From the NCBI GenBank assembly GCA_902168085.1, contig CABHOP010000015.1:1-64000 (forward strand): a stretch of DNA of 64,000 bases, written 5' to 3'. Positions 1-8,127 of the stretch are shown here, piece after piece. Within the stretch, counting starts at the first letter, position 1; each line of letters starts with the position of its first letter. The notes under the pieces were generated by a model. That model had not been told where the DNA came from, ran no database searches, and was given only the letters and a program-made list of their open reading frames with translations. The stretch comes from an uncultured Bacteroides sp. Its GTDB lineage: Bacteria > Bacteroidota > Bacteroidia > Chitinophagales > Chitinophagaceae. The translations under genes were made by a program, and so were the position numbers.

Positions 1-1223
1 CGATGAAGGAAGGAAAGATAGTAGCGTGGCACAAGAAAGTAGGCGATAAGATAAAGAGTGATGATGTGATGGCAGAAGTAGAAACCGATAAGGCTACTAT
101 GGAAGTAATGCCTTATGCGGATGGTACACTGCTGTATGTGGGCGTGAAGGAAGGCGAAGCTGCTAAGGTGAATGACATCATAGCCATTGTGGGTAAAGAA
201 GGTACGGATATTACAGCATACCTGAATGAAGCACCGCCTGCTACAGGTGGCGCAGCTACAGGTAATGCCAATGAAGGAAATGCACCTGCACAGGCCCAAC
301 AACCCGCAGCGCAAGCAGTAGCCGCAGCTTCAAGCGATGAGCGTGTAAAAGCATCTCCGCTGGCTAAAAAGCTGGCAGAAGATAAAGGTATAGATATACA
401 TAGTGTGAAGGGTAGTGGCGATAACGGACGCATCATCAAAAGAGATATAGATAACTACCAGCCTTCTCAGCAAGCTGCACAAACAGCACCTGCAAAAGCA
501 GGCGCACCCGCTGCTGCAGTAGCTACCTTTACACCGGGTACAGAAGGGCATACAGATAAACCGCTTTCGCAAATGCGTAAGGTGATAGCACAGCGCCTGT
601 CAGACAGTAAGTTTACAGCGCCGCACTTCTACCTGCGTATGACGGTGACTATGGATAAAGCCATAGAAGCACGCAAGGCTATTAATGATGTATCGCCGGC
701 TAAAGTATCTTTCAACGACCTGATCATAAAAGCATGCGCTATGACACTGCGCAAGCATCCGGAAGTAAACAGTTCATGGATGGGCGATTTCATCCGCCGG
801 AACGAACATATACACGTAGGTACGGCAGTAGCTATTGAAGATGGGCTGATAGTACCTGTGGTGAAGTTTGCCGACCAGAAGTCACTATCGCAAATAGCGG
901 TAGAAGCTAAAGAACTGGCAGATAAAGCGAAAGCTAAAAAGCTGCAACCACAGGAGTTTACAGGCAATACCTTCACTATATCTAACCTTGGTATGATGGA
1001 TATAGATGAGTTTACAGCCATCATCAATCCACCAGATAGCTGCATACTGGCTGTAGGTAAAATAGTGCCTACACCGGTAGTAGAAGACAACCAGGTTGTT
1101 ATTCGTCAGTTGCTGAAATTAACCCTTAGTTGCGACCACAGGGTAGTAGACGGTGCCGTAGGTGCCCGCTTCCTGCAAACGCTGAAAGCCCACCTGGAAA
1201 ATCCGGTAACCATGCTGGTATAA
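1..1223 (+). CDS. pdhC: Pyruvate dehydrogenase E2 (dihydrolipoamide acetyltransferase), 5' end outside window
   Basis: E2 core of the pyruvate dehydrogenase complex, which transfers acetyl from lipoyl-lysine to CoA in the cytoplasm. The readable part (406 residues from the first in-window Met, base 3) begins inside the lipoyl domain; the beta-hairpin motif VETDKATMEV carries the lipoylated lysine at about residue 30. An Ala/Pro/Gln-rich linker follows (about 75-110), then the E3/E1-binding domain (about 115-150), a second linker, and the catalytic domain ending with the active-site motif SCDHRVVDGA. That motif favours pyruvate over 2-oxoglutarate dehydrogenase. The family normally has 10-20 more N-terminal residues, so the true start lies upstream of base 1. 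A perfect hairpin follows the stop. Confidence 0.93.
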   Translation, partial: MKEGKIVAWHKKVGDKIKSDDVMAEVETDKATMEVMPYADGTLLYVGVKEGEAAKVNDIIAIVGKEGTDITAYLNEAPPATGGAATGNANEGNAPAQAQQPAAQAVAAASSDERVKASPLAKKLAEDKGIDIHSVKGSGDNGRIIKRDIDNYQPSQQAAQTAPAKAGAPAAAVATFTPGTEGHTDKPLSQMRKVIAQRLSDSKFTAPHFYLRMTVTMDKAIEARKAINDVSPAKVSFNDLIIKACAMTLRKHPEVNSSWMGDFIRRNEHIHVGTAVAIEDGLIVPVVKFADQKSLSQIAVEAKELADKAKAKKLQPQEFTGNTFTISNLGMMDIDEFTAIINPPDSCILAVGKIVPTPVVEDNQVVIRQLLKLTLSCDHRVVDGAVGARFLQTLKAHLENPVTMLV

Positions 1224-1240
1224 CAATATAGCATTGCACA

Positions 1241-1280
1241 TAAATAGAAATAGCCGCCCAAGGGCGGCTATTTCTATTTA
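1241..1280. terminator. Perfect 40-base inverted repeat between convergent genes
   Basis: A 19-bp perfect stem with GGGCGGC at its core and an AA loop lies between the E2 gene (plus) and the amidase gene (minus), which converge here. Its AT-rich outer part supplies a T-tract on either strand, so it probably terminates both genes. Confidence 0.85.
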
Positions 1281-1297
1281 TCACGAGGTGTACGCTT

Positions 1298-1894
1298 TTA
1301 TTCCTGTATGGCTTTTACTATCAGCATAGCCAGCTCTTTCTGGATGCCGGGGTCTTTCAGTTTGCGCAGGTCTTGCTCATTGCTGATGTAGCCGGGGCTT
1401 ACCACTATAGCAGGTACTGCATTGTCTTTCAGTACTACCAGGTTTTTATCTGTTAGCACAGTAGGCACATTATTGAGTCTATTCAGGGCAGCAGTTATCT
1501 TTTCTGCCAATGCCTTTGAAGCAACGTTGTTTACATTCGTGCCGCTATAAATAACCTCACCGCCACGCTTTTGATGGCTGGTTTCGGTATTCATATGAAA
1601 GGATACGAAAAAGGTCTTTGCATCAGCACCGGCTTGTGTATTGGCGCGTTCTGTCAGCGTGCGGTACTCATCTGATGAACGGGTAAGCACCGCCTCTATG
1701 TTTTTCAGCTTAGCCTGTGTATAAAGAGCTGTAGCAAACTGCAGGGAAAGATCACTTTCCTTATCGCCTGCTGCGCTAATGGCACCGGCATCGCTGCCAC
1801 CATGCCCCGCATCGATTATCAGTTTTACCTGTTTGTCTTCATTGAAAGAGCAGAGTGTAGCAAAGCTGATGAGGGCTATGAATATCCTTTTCAT
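1298..1894 (-). CDS. Amidase_3-family N-acetylmuramoyl-L-alanine amidase-like protein, catalytic Glu replaced
   Basis: 198 residues with a short signal peptide (1-17), so exported to the periplasm. The Amidase_3 fold is recognisable. DAGHGGSDAGA gives zinc ligand His31, Glu46 in the GDKESDL segment is the second ligand, and SFHMN gives His100. These enzymes cleave the amide between MurNAc and L-Ala of peptidoglycan. The C-terminal motif that usually reads VExGFISN reads VSPGYISN here, so the catalytic Glu is Ser166. The protein may be inactive, a binder, or may use another residue. No SH3, SPOR or LysM domain is attached. Confidence 0.82.
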   Translation of the reverse strand: MKRIFIALISFATLCSFNEDKQVKLIIDAGHGGSDAGAISAAGDKESDLSLQFATALYTQAKLKNIEAVLTRSSDEYRTLTERANTQAGADAKTFFVSFHMNTETSHQKRGGEVIYSGTNVNNVASKALAEKITAALNRLNNVPTVLTDKNLVVLKDNAVPAIVVSPGYISNEQDLRKLKDPGIQKELAMLIVKAIQE

Positions 1895-1945
1895 ATAAGG
1901 TGTTTTTTGTTACCAGCTTGAAATTAAGAAAAATATATAATAAAA

Positions 1946-1966
1946 AAGCAGCCATAAAGGCTGCTT
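1946..1966 (-). terminator. Rho-independent terminator of the T9SS cargo gene
   Basis: Stem AAGCAGCC / GGCTGCTT with a 5-base loop, followed on the minus strand by a run of T. It lies about 20 bases past the stop of the gene at 1989-2795. Confidence 0.8.
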
Positions 1967-1988
1967 ACAAAGTATCAGGAGCATTATA

Positions 1989-2795
1989 TTATTGCACTGC
2001 AAATGGTACTACCTGTTTTTGATCGTTTTGAATTACCTGCAGAGTGTACATACCTTTTGCATAGGCAGCTGTATTGATGCTAATGCTGGTGGCGTTGGTG
2101 CTTTCTGTATGTACCATACGGCCCATCATATCATATACATGTACCAATGTATTTTTATTGCTGCTGTTCAGTTTTACAGTTATTTGCTCTGTAGCAGGAT
2201 TTGGATATACAGCCGCAGCTAGTTTTGCAACGGCAGCTACCGATGTAGAAGACTCGCTAAGTGTTGTTGTTACAGTGTTAAACTCATCGCCGCTGGTATT
2301 GCCATTGCCGTTTACCGCATTTACACTTAACGCCAGCGTTACATTGCCGGTACCGGTTGTCGGTGCAGTCCAGTCGAATGATACCGATAAACCACTTGCT
2401 GAAATAGGAGCACTATGTTCTATTACTTTCAATGCAGAGGAAGCGTTCGATTGTTTAGAACCACTTGGTATATTGAGGTAAGTACCTGCAGTACCATTGG
2501 CAGATGTGCGTGCGGAGAATTGATAGCCGTATAAGCTATGTGTGCTGTTGGTGCCGGTTACAGTTATTCTGTAGGTTTTTCCGGGGTTGTAGCTGCCGGT
2601 TACCGGTGTGCTGCCATCCATTACGGCTATGCCTGCCACCGTATTGGCAGTAGCAGAACCATGACAGCCCCCGCCCCCGCAACCGCTGGCTGCAACATGG
2701 CCGATGCCCTGTGATGCCGGCCCGGAACTATAACTGGTTAGCGAAAGGTAAAGAACGCCGGAAAAGGCGGTAAAAAGTAAAATTGCGCGTTTCAT
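1989..2795 (-). CDS. Choice-anchor V-type secreted protein with type IX secretion sorting domain
   Basis: 268 residues. The N-terminal signal peptide (about 1-24) is followed by a segment resembling the choice-anchor V family, with a Cys-x4-Cys-His cluster (CGGGGCH, about 38-44) and a beta-sandwich region to about residue 185. The last 75 or so residues match the Por/T9SS type A sorting domain: YPNPATEQITVKL, a VYDMMGRMV strand, and a Gly-Met-Tyr-Thr-Leu strand near the end. The protein should cross the inner membrane by Sec and the outer membrane by T9SS, losing the C-terminal domain during surface attachment or release. Its role is unknown. A hairpin terminator follows the gene. Confidence 0.85.
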   Translation of the reverse strand: MKRAILLFTAFSGVLYLSLTSYSSGPASQGIGHVAASGCGGGGCHGSATANTVAGIAVMDGSTPVTGSYNPGKTYRITVTGTNSTHSLYGYQFSARTSANGTAGTYLNIPSGSKQSNASSALKVIEHSAPISASGLSVSFDWTAPTTGTGNVTLALSVNAVNGNGNTSGDEFNTVTTTLSESSTSVAAVAKLAAAVYPNPATEQITVKLNSSNKNTLVHVYDMMGRMVHTESTNATSISINTAAYAKGMYTLQVIQNDQKQVVPFAVQ

Positions 2796-2872
2796 ATCTA
2801 TACTTTGGTTTTAATGTACCTACATTAAAGATATGGGAAACGGCTTATATTGCCTTTATTAAAAAGCCTGAA

Positions 2873-3721
2873 TTAATTATAAATTTCCAGTACGGCAGCT
2901 TGCAACTCTTTTGGGGTAAGGCTTGTGTGGGTTTTGATGAATGTGCTGAAGTTGGACTGGCTATCGAAGTTTAATTGAAAGGAAATTTCTTTTAGCGATA
3001 GTTCATTTAATAAAAGCAGGCGGCGTATTTCCAGCAATAGTTCTTCGTGTATCAGTTGCAATGCCGTTTTGCCCAATGCCTTCTTGCAAGTATCATTTAG
3101 TTTTTCAGGCGTGCAGCCCAGTAGCATTGCATACTCCGCTACTTTCTTTTTAGTGTTGATGTGATGGGTGATGAGTGAGATATATTCACTTAGCAACGGT
3201 TGCCCTGTAGCATTTACTTGTGCCTTTTCATTCAGCTCAGCAACAGAGAGTAGCACTATTTGCAAATAGCTGTATGCTTTATGCAATGCAATCTGCGATA
3301 GTTTATCTTTTTGCTGCAGTAGTGCCTGCATGCGGGCTGTGATGTCAAATAAATGATCGAATGCGGCGATATCACCGGTTACTAATGCATTGGTATGATA
3401 GAGGTGGTAATGTTTGATAGCATGTATGTACTCAAAAATGTTTTTGCGGAATTGTATTACCAATCCATTGGCATCGCGCCTATCCATCAGGTGCATCTGC
3501 CCGGGATAAATGATGTATATATCATTTGCTTGCAGCTGGTAGGTGTTGAAATCTATTATTTGTGAACCACAGCCTTGTTTTATAAACATTACTTCAAAAT
3601 AATCGTGACGGTGCATCTTACTATAGTCGTAAGGATTTTTATAATCCAGATGCTGAATAGTCAGTAATGTATTTGGCTGTGGTAGTTCTACATAATTGAG
3701 CTTTTCTTCAGTGCCGGGCAT
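2873..3721 (-). CDS. AraC-family transcriptional regulator
   Basis: 282 residues. The N-terminal half (about 15-130) is a cupin-like sensing domain with HRHDYFEVMFI and YPGQMHLM segments typical of AraC regulators. The C-terminal 95 residues hold two helix-turn-helix motifs (EYAMLLGCTPEKLND and LKEISFQLNFDSQSNFSTFIK). It probably controls a nearby operon in response to a small ligand, but neither ligand nor target can be read from the sequence. It stands alone, transcribed away from the small gene at 3853. Confidence 0.9.
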   Translation of the reverse strand: MPGTEEKLNYVELPQPNTLLTIQHLDYKNPYDYSKMHRHDYFEVMFIKQGCGSQIIDFNTYQLQANDIYIIYPGQMHLMDRRDANGLVIQFRKNIFEYIHAIKHYHLYHTNALVTGDIAAFDHLFDITARMQALLQQKDKLSQIALHKAYSYLQIVLLSVAELNEKAQVNATGQPLLSEYISLITHHINTKKKVAEYAMLLGCTPEKLNDTCKKALGKTALQLIHEELLLEIRRLLLLNELSLKEISFQLNFDSQSNFSTFIKTHTSLTPKELQAAVLEIYN

Positions 3722-3801
3722 AGCAATAGTTTCTTGTTGTTAAGTTAAACAACTGCTGCAAATGCTTCAAGCTACATTTGTCATGATACAGCCATAACCC
3801 A

Positions 3802-3828
3802 AAATAGCCTGCTTTTCGCAGGCTATTT
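3802..3828 (-). terminator. Hairpin terminator after the gene at 3853
   Basis: Perfect 11-bp stem (AAATAGCCTGC) with a 5-base loop, about 25 bases beyond the minus-strand stop at 3853 and followed by a short T tract on that strand. Confidence 0.75.
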
Positions 3829-3852
3829 ACATTCTATGTGGAGTGGGTATTA

Positions 3853-4236
3853 TTATGCTATGCTGGTATATACGTCTATGTTTTGTGGTTCGTTGCGCAA
3901 CTCAAAATACCAGAATACAGGAAATGAAAATGCCCCGAAGCAAACCATAAATACCATCCATGCTATTTTTTCGCCGGCGGTCATATGCTTCAACCGTGCT
4001 ATATGCACTGTAAAATAGAGTAGTATGCCTGCCGTAATGGTACATATAATTGCCAGGAGGATAAACAGCAAATTATAATTGGCAATTGTATTGGTCATTA
4101 TGGCAATATGGTCTTCAAAACGTGCAGGGAAGGGCGTATTGATGTTGATGATTGTATAGTAGACGGTCCATAGTGTAAACAGGACTATCGGGGTAAAGCT
4201 CAGCACTTTACCGTGTTTTTTTGCTGTATTTTCCAT
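3853..4236 (-). CDS. Small integral membrane protein, unknown function
   Basis: 127 residues from the ATG at 4236; an in-frame ATG at 4260 would add eight residues. Three hydrophobic segments are visible: about residues 14-30 (LSFTPIVLFTLWTVYYTI), 58-80 (NLLFILLAIICTITAGILLY) and 95-115 (IAWMVFMVCFGAFSFPVFWY). The C-terminal tail is short and polar. No family was recognised. It is a monocistronic unit with its own terminator. Confidence 0.7.
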   Translation of the reverse strand: MENTAKKHGKVLSFTPIVLFTLWTVYYTIININTPFPARFEDHIAIMTNTIANYNLLFILLAIICTITAGILLYFTVHIARLKHMTAGEKIAWMVFMVCFGAFSFPVFWYFELRNEPQNIDVYTSIA

Positions 4237-4370
4237 AACCGAATTTTTTAGGGTTAACAATACCTTTATTGTATTCGGTTACATAGCTAAAACACTGTGC
4301 CCGCAGCGTATAATATTATGCTAAACGGGTTTGTTGATCGATGTAAAAAATTGTGCTATAATGCGTTGGG

Positions 4371-4763
4371 CTAATTCTTTTTATTTCCGAATTGTATGCT
4401 GGTACCACTACCTTGCACCCGCCCGGCATTGTCATAATGAATCGTATTCGTAGCCTTGGTACCACCATTACCCAGGTTTATCTGTTGCTGCTGCGTGTGG
4501 TTGCGTTGGCCATCTTCGTTCAGGAACATGCTGGAGTTCTTTATGTCGGTGGTGGTGGTGTTATTCAGCTTGTATTTGTCCTGAAGGTTGCTGTCTATTG
4601 CAGGTGTATTGACCGGCTGCCTTGATTCGCGTAGCAACTGTGCGTTCGATTTATTAGTAGTTACAGGCACTTTACCGGGGTCTTTGCTCAGGTCTATGGT
4701 CTGGCTTTGAGCCGCAGCAGATATGCTAAGTGTGCTGGCAATGATAATGAGTAAATATTTCAT
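4371..4763 (-). CDS. Small secreted protein, unknown function
   Basis: 130 residues with a clear signal peptide (MKYLLIIIASTLSISAAAQ, cleavage after about residue 19). The mature part is rich in Asn, Thr and Gln, lacks Cys, and looks unstructured. Glycine- and Asn-rich repeats lie near the end. No family was recognised; it is probably periplasmic or surface-exposed. It is divergent from the membrane-protein/HTH/creD cluster. Confidence 0.65.
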   Translation of the reverse strand: MKYLLIIIASTLSISAAAQSQTIDLSKDPGKVPVTTNKSNAQLLRESRQPVNTPAIDSNLQDKYKLNNTTTTDIKNSSMFLNEDGQRNHTQQQQINLGNGGTKATNTIHYDNAGRVQGSGTSIQFGNKKN

Positions 4764-4853
4764 AACAGCGGATTTTAGTACTATAAAATTACGTGAAAGC
4801 CTTTATAATAATTTTAAGGAAACTGTTATTGCAGATATAAATATTATGCCTTT

Positions 4854-4870
4854 ACTTTGTATTTCAAAGT
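4854..4870. promoter_or_regulatory. Palindromic operator copy 1 (ACTTTG-N5-CAAAGT)
   Basis: A 17-bp inverted repeat ending 22 bases before the preferred start (4893) of the membrane protein gene. An almost identical copy, differing only at the centre base, lies before creD. Its left half also forms a TACTTTG element like the Bacteroidota -7 box, with a TTG about 21 bases upstream. A repressor bound here would therefore cover the promoter. The likely ligand is the winged-helix protein encoded at 5549. Confidence 0.65.
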
Positions 4871-4892
4871 GCTTTATATGCATCAGGAAGAT

Positions 4893-5552
4893 ATGGCCAA
4901 TCCGATAAAGACATTGCAGGATATTCATAGCATTATGGAGCGTTCTGCCCGGTTTCTAAGCCTTAGTGGCTGGAGTGGTGTATGGGCGGGGTGTACTGCC
5001 CTGGTAGGTGCAGCGATAGCCAGGCAGTGGCTGCAGCAGGCGTCGGAAGGCTTTTTTTATGAGTATAGTAACAGCATTCCTATAGGTGAAACTAATGGTG
5101 ACTACAGGGCTTATGTATTCCGCTTTGCCATGCTTGCCATCGTAGTGTTGATAGTTGCCTTAGCCGGTGGTCTTTTCTTCACTATGAGAAAGGCCCGCAA
5201 AGCTGGTGCTACTTTATGGAGCCCCGCATCGAGGCGGATGGTATTTGAGTTGGCAGTGCCTTTGGCCATAGGAGGCATATTTGCTTTTGTATTCCTGTAT
5301 CGCGGTTTTGAAGCATATATACCGGCTATCTGCCTGGTGTTTTACGGACTGGCATTGATGAATGGCAGCAAGCATACCTTATCCGATATCAGGTACCTGG
5401 GTTTCTTTGAAATAGCGTTGGGTATCCTTTGCCTTTTCCTGCAAGGATATGGGTTGCTATTATGGACCTTAGGTTTTGGGGTTTTACATATCTTGTACGG
5501 CATTATCATGTGGAATAAATATGACAGGCAGGCGATAAAAGACAAGGCATGA
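4893..5552 (+). CDS. Multi-pass membrane protein of the HTH-creD cluster
   Basis: 219 residues from the ATG at 4893, which has AGGAAG just upstream. The longer frame from 4857 would begin inside the operator palindrome and is rejected. The N-terminal part (about 5-35) is amphipathic (MERSARFLSLSGWSGVWAG). It is followed by about six hydrophobic helices near residues 28-45, 80-100, 125-145, 148-162, 175-192 and 193-210. The stop overlaps the next start by four bases (ATGA), so it is translationally coupled to the winged-helix regulator. It may be a membrane partner or sensor of that regulator; its function is not established. Confidence 0.75.
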   Translation: MANPIKTLQDIHSIMERSARFLSLSGWSGVWAGCTALVGAAIARQWLQQASEGFFYEYSNSIPIGETNGDYRAYVFRFAMLAIVVLIVALAGGLFFTMRKARKAGATLWSPASRRMVFELAVPLAIGGIFAFVFLYRGFEAYIPAICLVFYGLALMNGSKHTLSDIRYLGFFEIALGILCLFLQGYGLLLWTLGFGVLHILYGIIMWNKYDRQAIKDKA

Positions 5553-5848
5553 GGAACCCGATAGAACAATTGAACAAACTGTTTGACAGCAGGGTGCGCA
5601 TAGGTATTATGAGCGCCCTGATGGTGAATGAATCATTAAACTTTAATGATCTGAAAGCGTTGATTGACGTAACAGATGGTAACCTGGCATCACACCTTAA
5701 ATCGTTGGAAGAAAATAGCTATATCAAAGTGCAGAAAGGTTTTATCGGCCGGAAAACAAATACTACATATACCATGACAAAAGCAGGCGAAACAGCGTTT
5801 AGAAACCACCTGAACGCCCTTGAGGCGATCATCAAAACCACGAAATAA
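5549..5848 (+). CDS. Winged-helix transcriptional regulator (HTH_34/MarR-like)
   Basis: 99 residues forming a single winged-helix domain. A helix with RVRIGIMSALMV leads to a recognition helix (DVTDGNLASHLKSLEENSYI) and a wing (KGFIGRKTNTTYTMTKAGE). Small one-domain proteins of this kind are usually dimeric repressors. It overlaps the upstream membrane gene by four bases and lies just before creD. The paired palindromes at 4854 and 5866 are the obvious candidate sites, implying autoregulation plus control of creD; this is inferred from position only. Confidence 0.88.
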   Translation: MRNPIEQLNKLFDSRVRIGIMSALMVNESLNFNDLKALIDVTDGNLASHLKSLEENSYIKVQKGFIGRKTNTTYTMTKAGETAFRNHLNALEAIIKTTK

Positions 5849-5865
5849 ATTTTTTTGCTCACAAT

Positions 5866-5882
5866 ACTTTGTAATTCAAAGT
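5866..5882. promoter_or_regulatory. Palindromic operator copy 2 before creD
   Basis: ACTTTG-N5-CAAAGT, identical to the copy at 4854 except for the central base. It is likewise followed by GCTTTTA and ends 19 bases before the creD ATG. The matching position in both leaders suggests one regulator acts on both promoters. Confidence 0.65.
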
Positions 5883-5901
5883 GCTTTTAAAATAGAAACA
5901 T

Positions 5902-7248
5902 ATGGAAACAACCATTTTTGAAAAAGAACCATCTTTTTATGAAAGAAACAGGAACCTGATAAAAGGTTTCCTCATTGGCTTTTTGACACTACTGATGCTG
6001 ATACCGGCAGCATTGGTATCTGAACTGGTAAATGAGCGAAAGCAGCGCCAAGAGGAAGTTGTAAAAGAAGTAAGCAGTAAATGGGCCAATAATCAAACTA
6101 TAACAGGGCCTATTCTGTCTGTACCCTACAAAGTATATACGCCGCTGGCCGATGGTAACGTATCAGTGCAAACCTCGCATTTTTACCTGCTGCCGGAAAC
6201 ATTGAACATTGATGGGCAAGTGGTACCGGAGGAACGGCACAGGAGCCTTTACACAGTAGCTTTATACCGGTCTAACCTGAAGATAAGCGGCTCATTTCTA
6301 CCGGCCTCGGCAGCCAACCAATTGAAGATAGCACCCGAGAACATTATGTGGGCAGAAAGCCAGGTATTGATGGGTATAGATGATGTGCGTGGACTGGAAG
6401 ATGAAGTGGCGATAAACTGGAATGCAGAGAATATAACGATGGAGGCCGGTGTGCCCAACAATAAAGTTGTGGCTTCAGGCTTATATGCTAATGTGGCTAT
6501 CGACCCGGCACAGAAGATTTCCTTCTCATTGGATGCTAAAGTGAAAGGCTCATCGAACCTTTACTTTACGCCTATTGGGAAAACAACGGAAGCCAGCCTG
6601 CGTTCTACCTGGAAGAACCCGGCATTTGATGGGCAATACCTGCCGGATAAAACGGCAGACATCAGCAATACGGGCTTTACCGCCCACTGGAAGGTGATGC
6701 AGGTATCGCGCAGCTATCCGCAGAGCTGGGTGGCAGGTACGGAATATGATATAGAGAAATCGGCCTTTGGCGTGAAGCTCATTCAACCTGCCGACGGATA
6801 TGCCAAAACGCAAAGGAGCGTGAAGTATGCTATACTGTTTATAGGGCTTACTTTCTTTGTCTTCTTCTTTCTTGAAATGGTACAGAAAAGGCAGGTACAC
6901 CCGCTGCAATACCTGTTGGTAGGTTTTGCACTGTGCATATTCTACACGCTGCTGCTCTCCATATCTGAATACACCGGTTTCAATCCCGCTTATTTCATAG
7001 CGGCTACGGCTACGGTAGCGCTCATCTGTTCTTATATATGGTCCATATTCAAGAGCGGCAAGATAGCCGGTGGATTTATATGTGCGCTGACTGGGCTATA
7101 TGGTTATATATTCATCCTGATACAGCTGGAAGATTATGCACTGCTGTTTGGTAGTATTGGTTTATTCATCATATTGGCTGTTATCATGTATTACTCACGA
7201 AAAATAGACTGGTATGCCCATGACAGGAAGCTGCAGGTGAATGTATAG
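5902..7248 (+). CDS. creD: CreD-family inner membrane protein
   Basis: 448 residues. One N-terminal transmembrane helix (about 22-42) precedes a large periplasmic domain beginning with the family motif ITGPILSVPY. Five or so C-terminal helices follow (about 310-440). CreD proteins are inner-membrane proteins tied to envelope integrity; in enterobacteria CreD is induced by CreBC, but here the neighbour is a winged-helix regulator, the common Bacteroidota arrangement. Length matches the family. It carries its own operator copy and is followed directly by a diacylglycerol kinase gene. Confidence 0.9.
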   Translation: METTIFEKEPSFYERNRNLIKGFLIGFLTLLMLIPAALVSELVNERKQRQEEVVKEVSSKWANNQTITGPILSVPYKVYTPLADGNVSVQTSHFYLLPETLNIDGQVVPEERHRSLYTVALYRSNLKISGSFLPASAANQLKIAPENIMWAESQVLMGIDDVRGLEDEVAINWNAENITMEAGVPNNKVVASGLYANVAIDPAQKISFSLDAKVKGSSNLYFTPIGKTTEASLRSTWKNPAFDGQYLPDKTADISNTGFTAHWKVMQVSRSYPQSWVAGTEYDIEKSAFGVKLIQPADGYAKTQRSVKYAILFIGLTFFVFFFLEMVQKRQVHPLQYLLVGFALCIFYTLLLSISEYTGFNPAYFIAATATVALICSYIWSIFKSGKIAGGFICALTGLYGYIFILIQLEDYALLFGSIGLFIILAVIMYYSRKIDWYAHDRKLQVNV

Positions 7249-7252
7249 ATGT

Positions 7253-7618
7253 ATGGATAAATCAAAGAAGTTTAGCATAGGCAAACGCCTTGCCAGTTTT
7301 AAATATGCTATCAGCGGTATTGTTCAATTGGTGAAACAGGAGCATAATACAAGGTTGCACCTAGCTGCTACCATTGGTGCAATAATAGCAGGCATCATTC
7401 AGGGTATTACTGCAATGGAATGGGTAGCCATCAGCATAGCAATAGGTTTAGTATGGATGGCTGAAGCTTTCAATACGGCTATTGAAATGTTTTGCGACCT
7501 GGCAACAGAAGGGAAGTGGCACCCCGTGGTGAAAAAGATAAAAGACATATCGGCCGGCGCAGTACTCATTGCTGCGCTGGTAAGTGTGGTGGTGGCTTAT
7601 TGGGTTTTCTTTTATTGA
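7253..7618 (+). CDS. dgkA: Diacylglycerol kinase/undecaprenol kinase family protein
   Basis: 121 residues from the ATG at 7253, four bases after the creD stop; an earlier in-frame ATG at 7241 overlaps creD. The family motif is intact: RLHLAATIGAI in helix 1, then a segment with MAEAFNTAIEMFCDLAT holding the catalytic Glu and metal-binding residues. Three membrane helices are visible. Prokaryotic members of this kind phosphorylate undecaprenol or diacylglycerol and recycle lipid carriers for envelope synthesis, which fits the creD context. Confidence 0.9.
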   Translation: MDKSKKFSIGKRLASFKYAISGIVQLVKQEHNTRLHLAATIGAIIAGIIQGITAMEWVAISIAIGLVWMAEAFNTAIEMFCDLATEGKWHPVVKKIKDISAGAVLIAALVSVVVAYWVFFY

Positions 7619-7641
7619 TGAGGGTTTAATTCAAAAACACT

Positions 7642-7664
7642 AAAGCCGCCCAACAGGCGGCTTT
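7642..7664 (+). terminator. Terminator of the creD-dgkA unit
   Basis: Stem AAAGCCGCC / GGCGGCTTT with a 5-base loop, 23 bases after the dgkA stop. It also faces the minus-strand DUF4295 gene and may serve both directions. Confidence 0.8.
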
Positions 7665-7717
7665 GAAGTATGTTTATAAGTACCAAGGTTATAAGTACTT
7701 AGTCTATAGAGGCTGTA

Positions 7718-7888
7718 TTATTTCTGTGCCAGAAAATCCTTCACTTTATCCTTGTGCATCATATTTTCTTTGAAAGTATAAGCACCGGTTTTAGGGCTGC
7801 GTACCGCTTTGATCACCTTAGTGTAGTTCTTAGCTTCTGCTGCCAGCTTAGGGTCTTTCTTGATCGCGGTTTTAGCTGCTTTTGCCAT
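7718..7888 (-). CDS. DUF4295 family protein
   Basis: 56 residues, highly basic, starting MAKAAKTAIKKDPKLAAEAK and ending KDKVKDFLAQK. This small family is confined to Bacteroidota and is almost always found directly downstream of rpmB and rpmG, as here (25 bases after rpmG). The link suggests a ribosome-associated or ribosomal role, but that is context only. The reading frame was checked codon by codon. Confidence 0.88.
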   Translation of the reverse strand: MAKAAKTAIKKDPKLAAEAKNYTKVIKAVRSPKTGAYTFKENMMHKDKVKDFLAQK

Positions 7889-7913
7889 GATTCAAAAAAT
7901 ATTTTTAGTAAAA

Positions 7914-8096
7914 TTATTTAATTTCTTTGTGAACAGTAACCTTCTTCATGATAGGGTTGTATTTTTTCAACTCTATACGTTCAGGCGTGTTTTTCTTATT
8001 TTTAGTGGTAATATAGCGGCTTGTGCCGGGCAGACCGCTGTTTTTATGCTCTGTGCATTCCATTATTACCTGTACGCGGTTTCCTTTTTTAGCCAT
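7914..8096 (-). CDS. rpmG: 50S ribosomal protein L33
   Basis: 60 residues, the usual length. It has the L33 signature ([14 protein letters not shown], then [23 protein letters not shown]). Only one Cys is present, so this is the form without a zinc ribbon. It lies 31 bases downstream of rpmB and upstream of the DUF4295 gene. Confidence 0.97.
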   Translation of the reverse strand: MAKKGNRVQVIMECTEHKNSGLPGTSRYITTKNKKNTPERIELKKYNPIMKKVTVHKEIK

Positions 8097-8127
8097 TGCT
8101 TAATGCTTTATTACTTACTTTAACTAA

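Noticed and set aside
1992-2481. Two plus-strand frames opposite the T9SS cargo gene
   Set aside because: They overlap each other and a gene with a signal peptide and sorting domain; composition is typical of antisense frames.
7513-7530. TGGCACC-type sigma-54 -24 box in dgkA
   Set aside because: It is inside a coding sequence, lacks a TTGC partner at the fixed spacing and has no start codon nearby.
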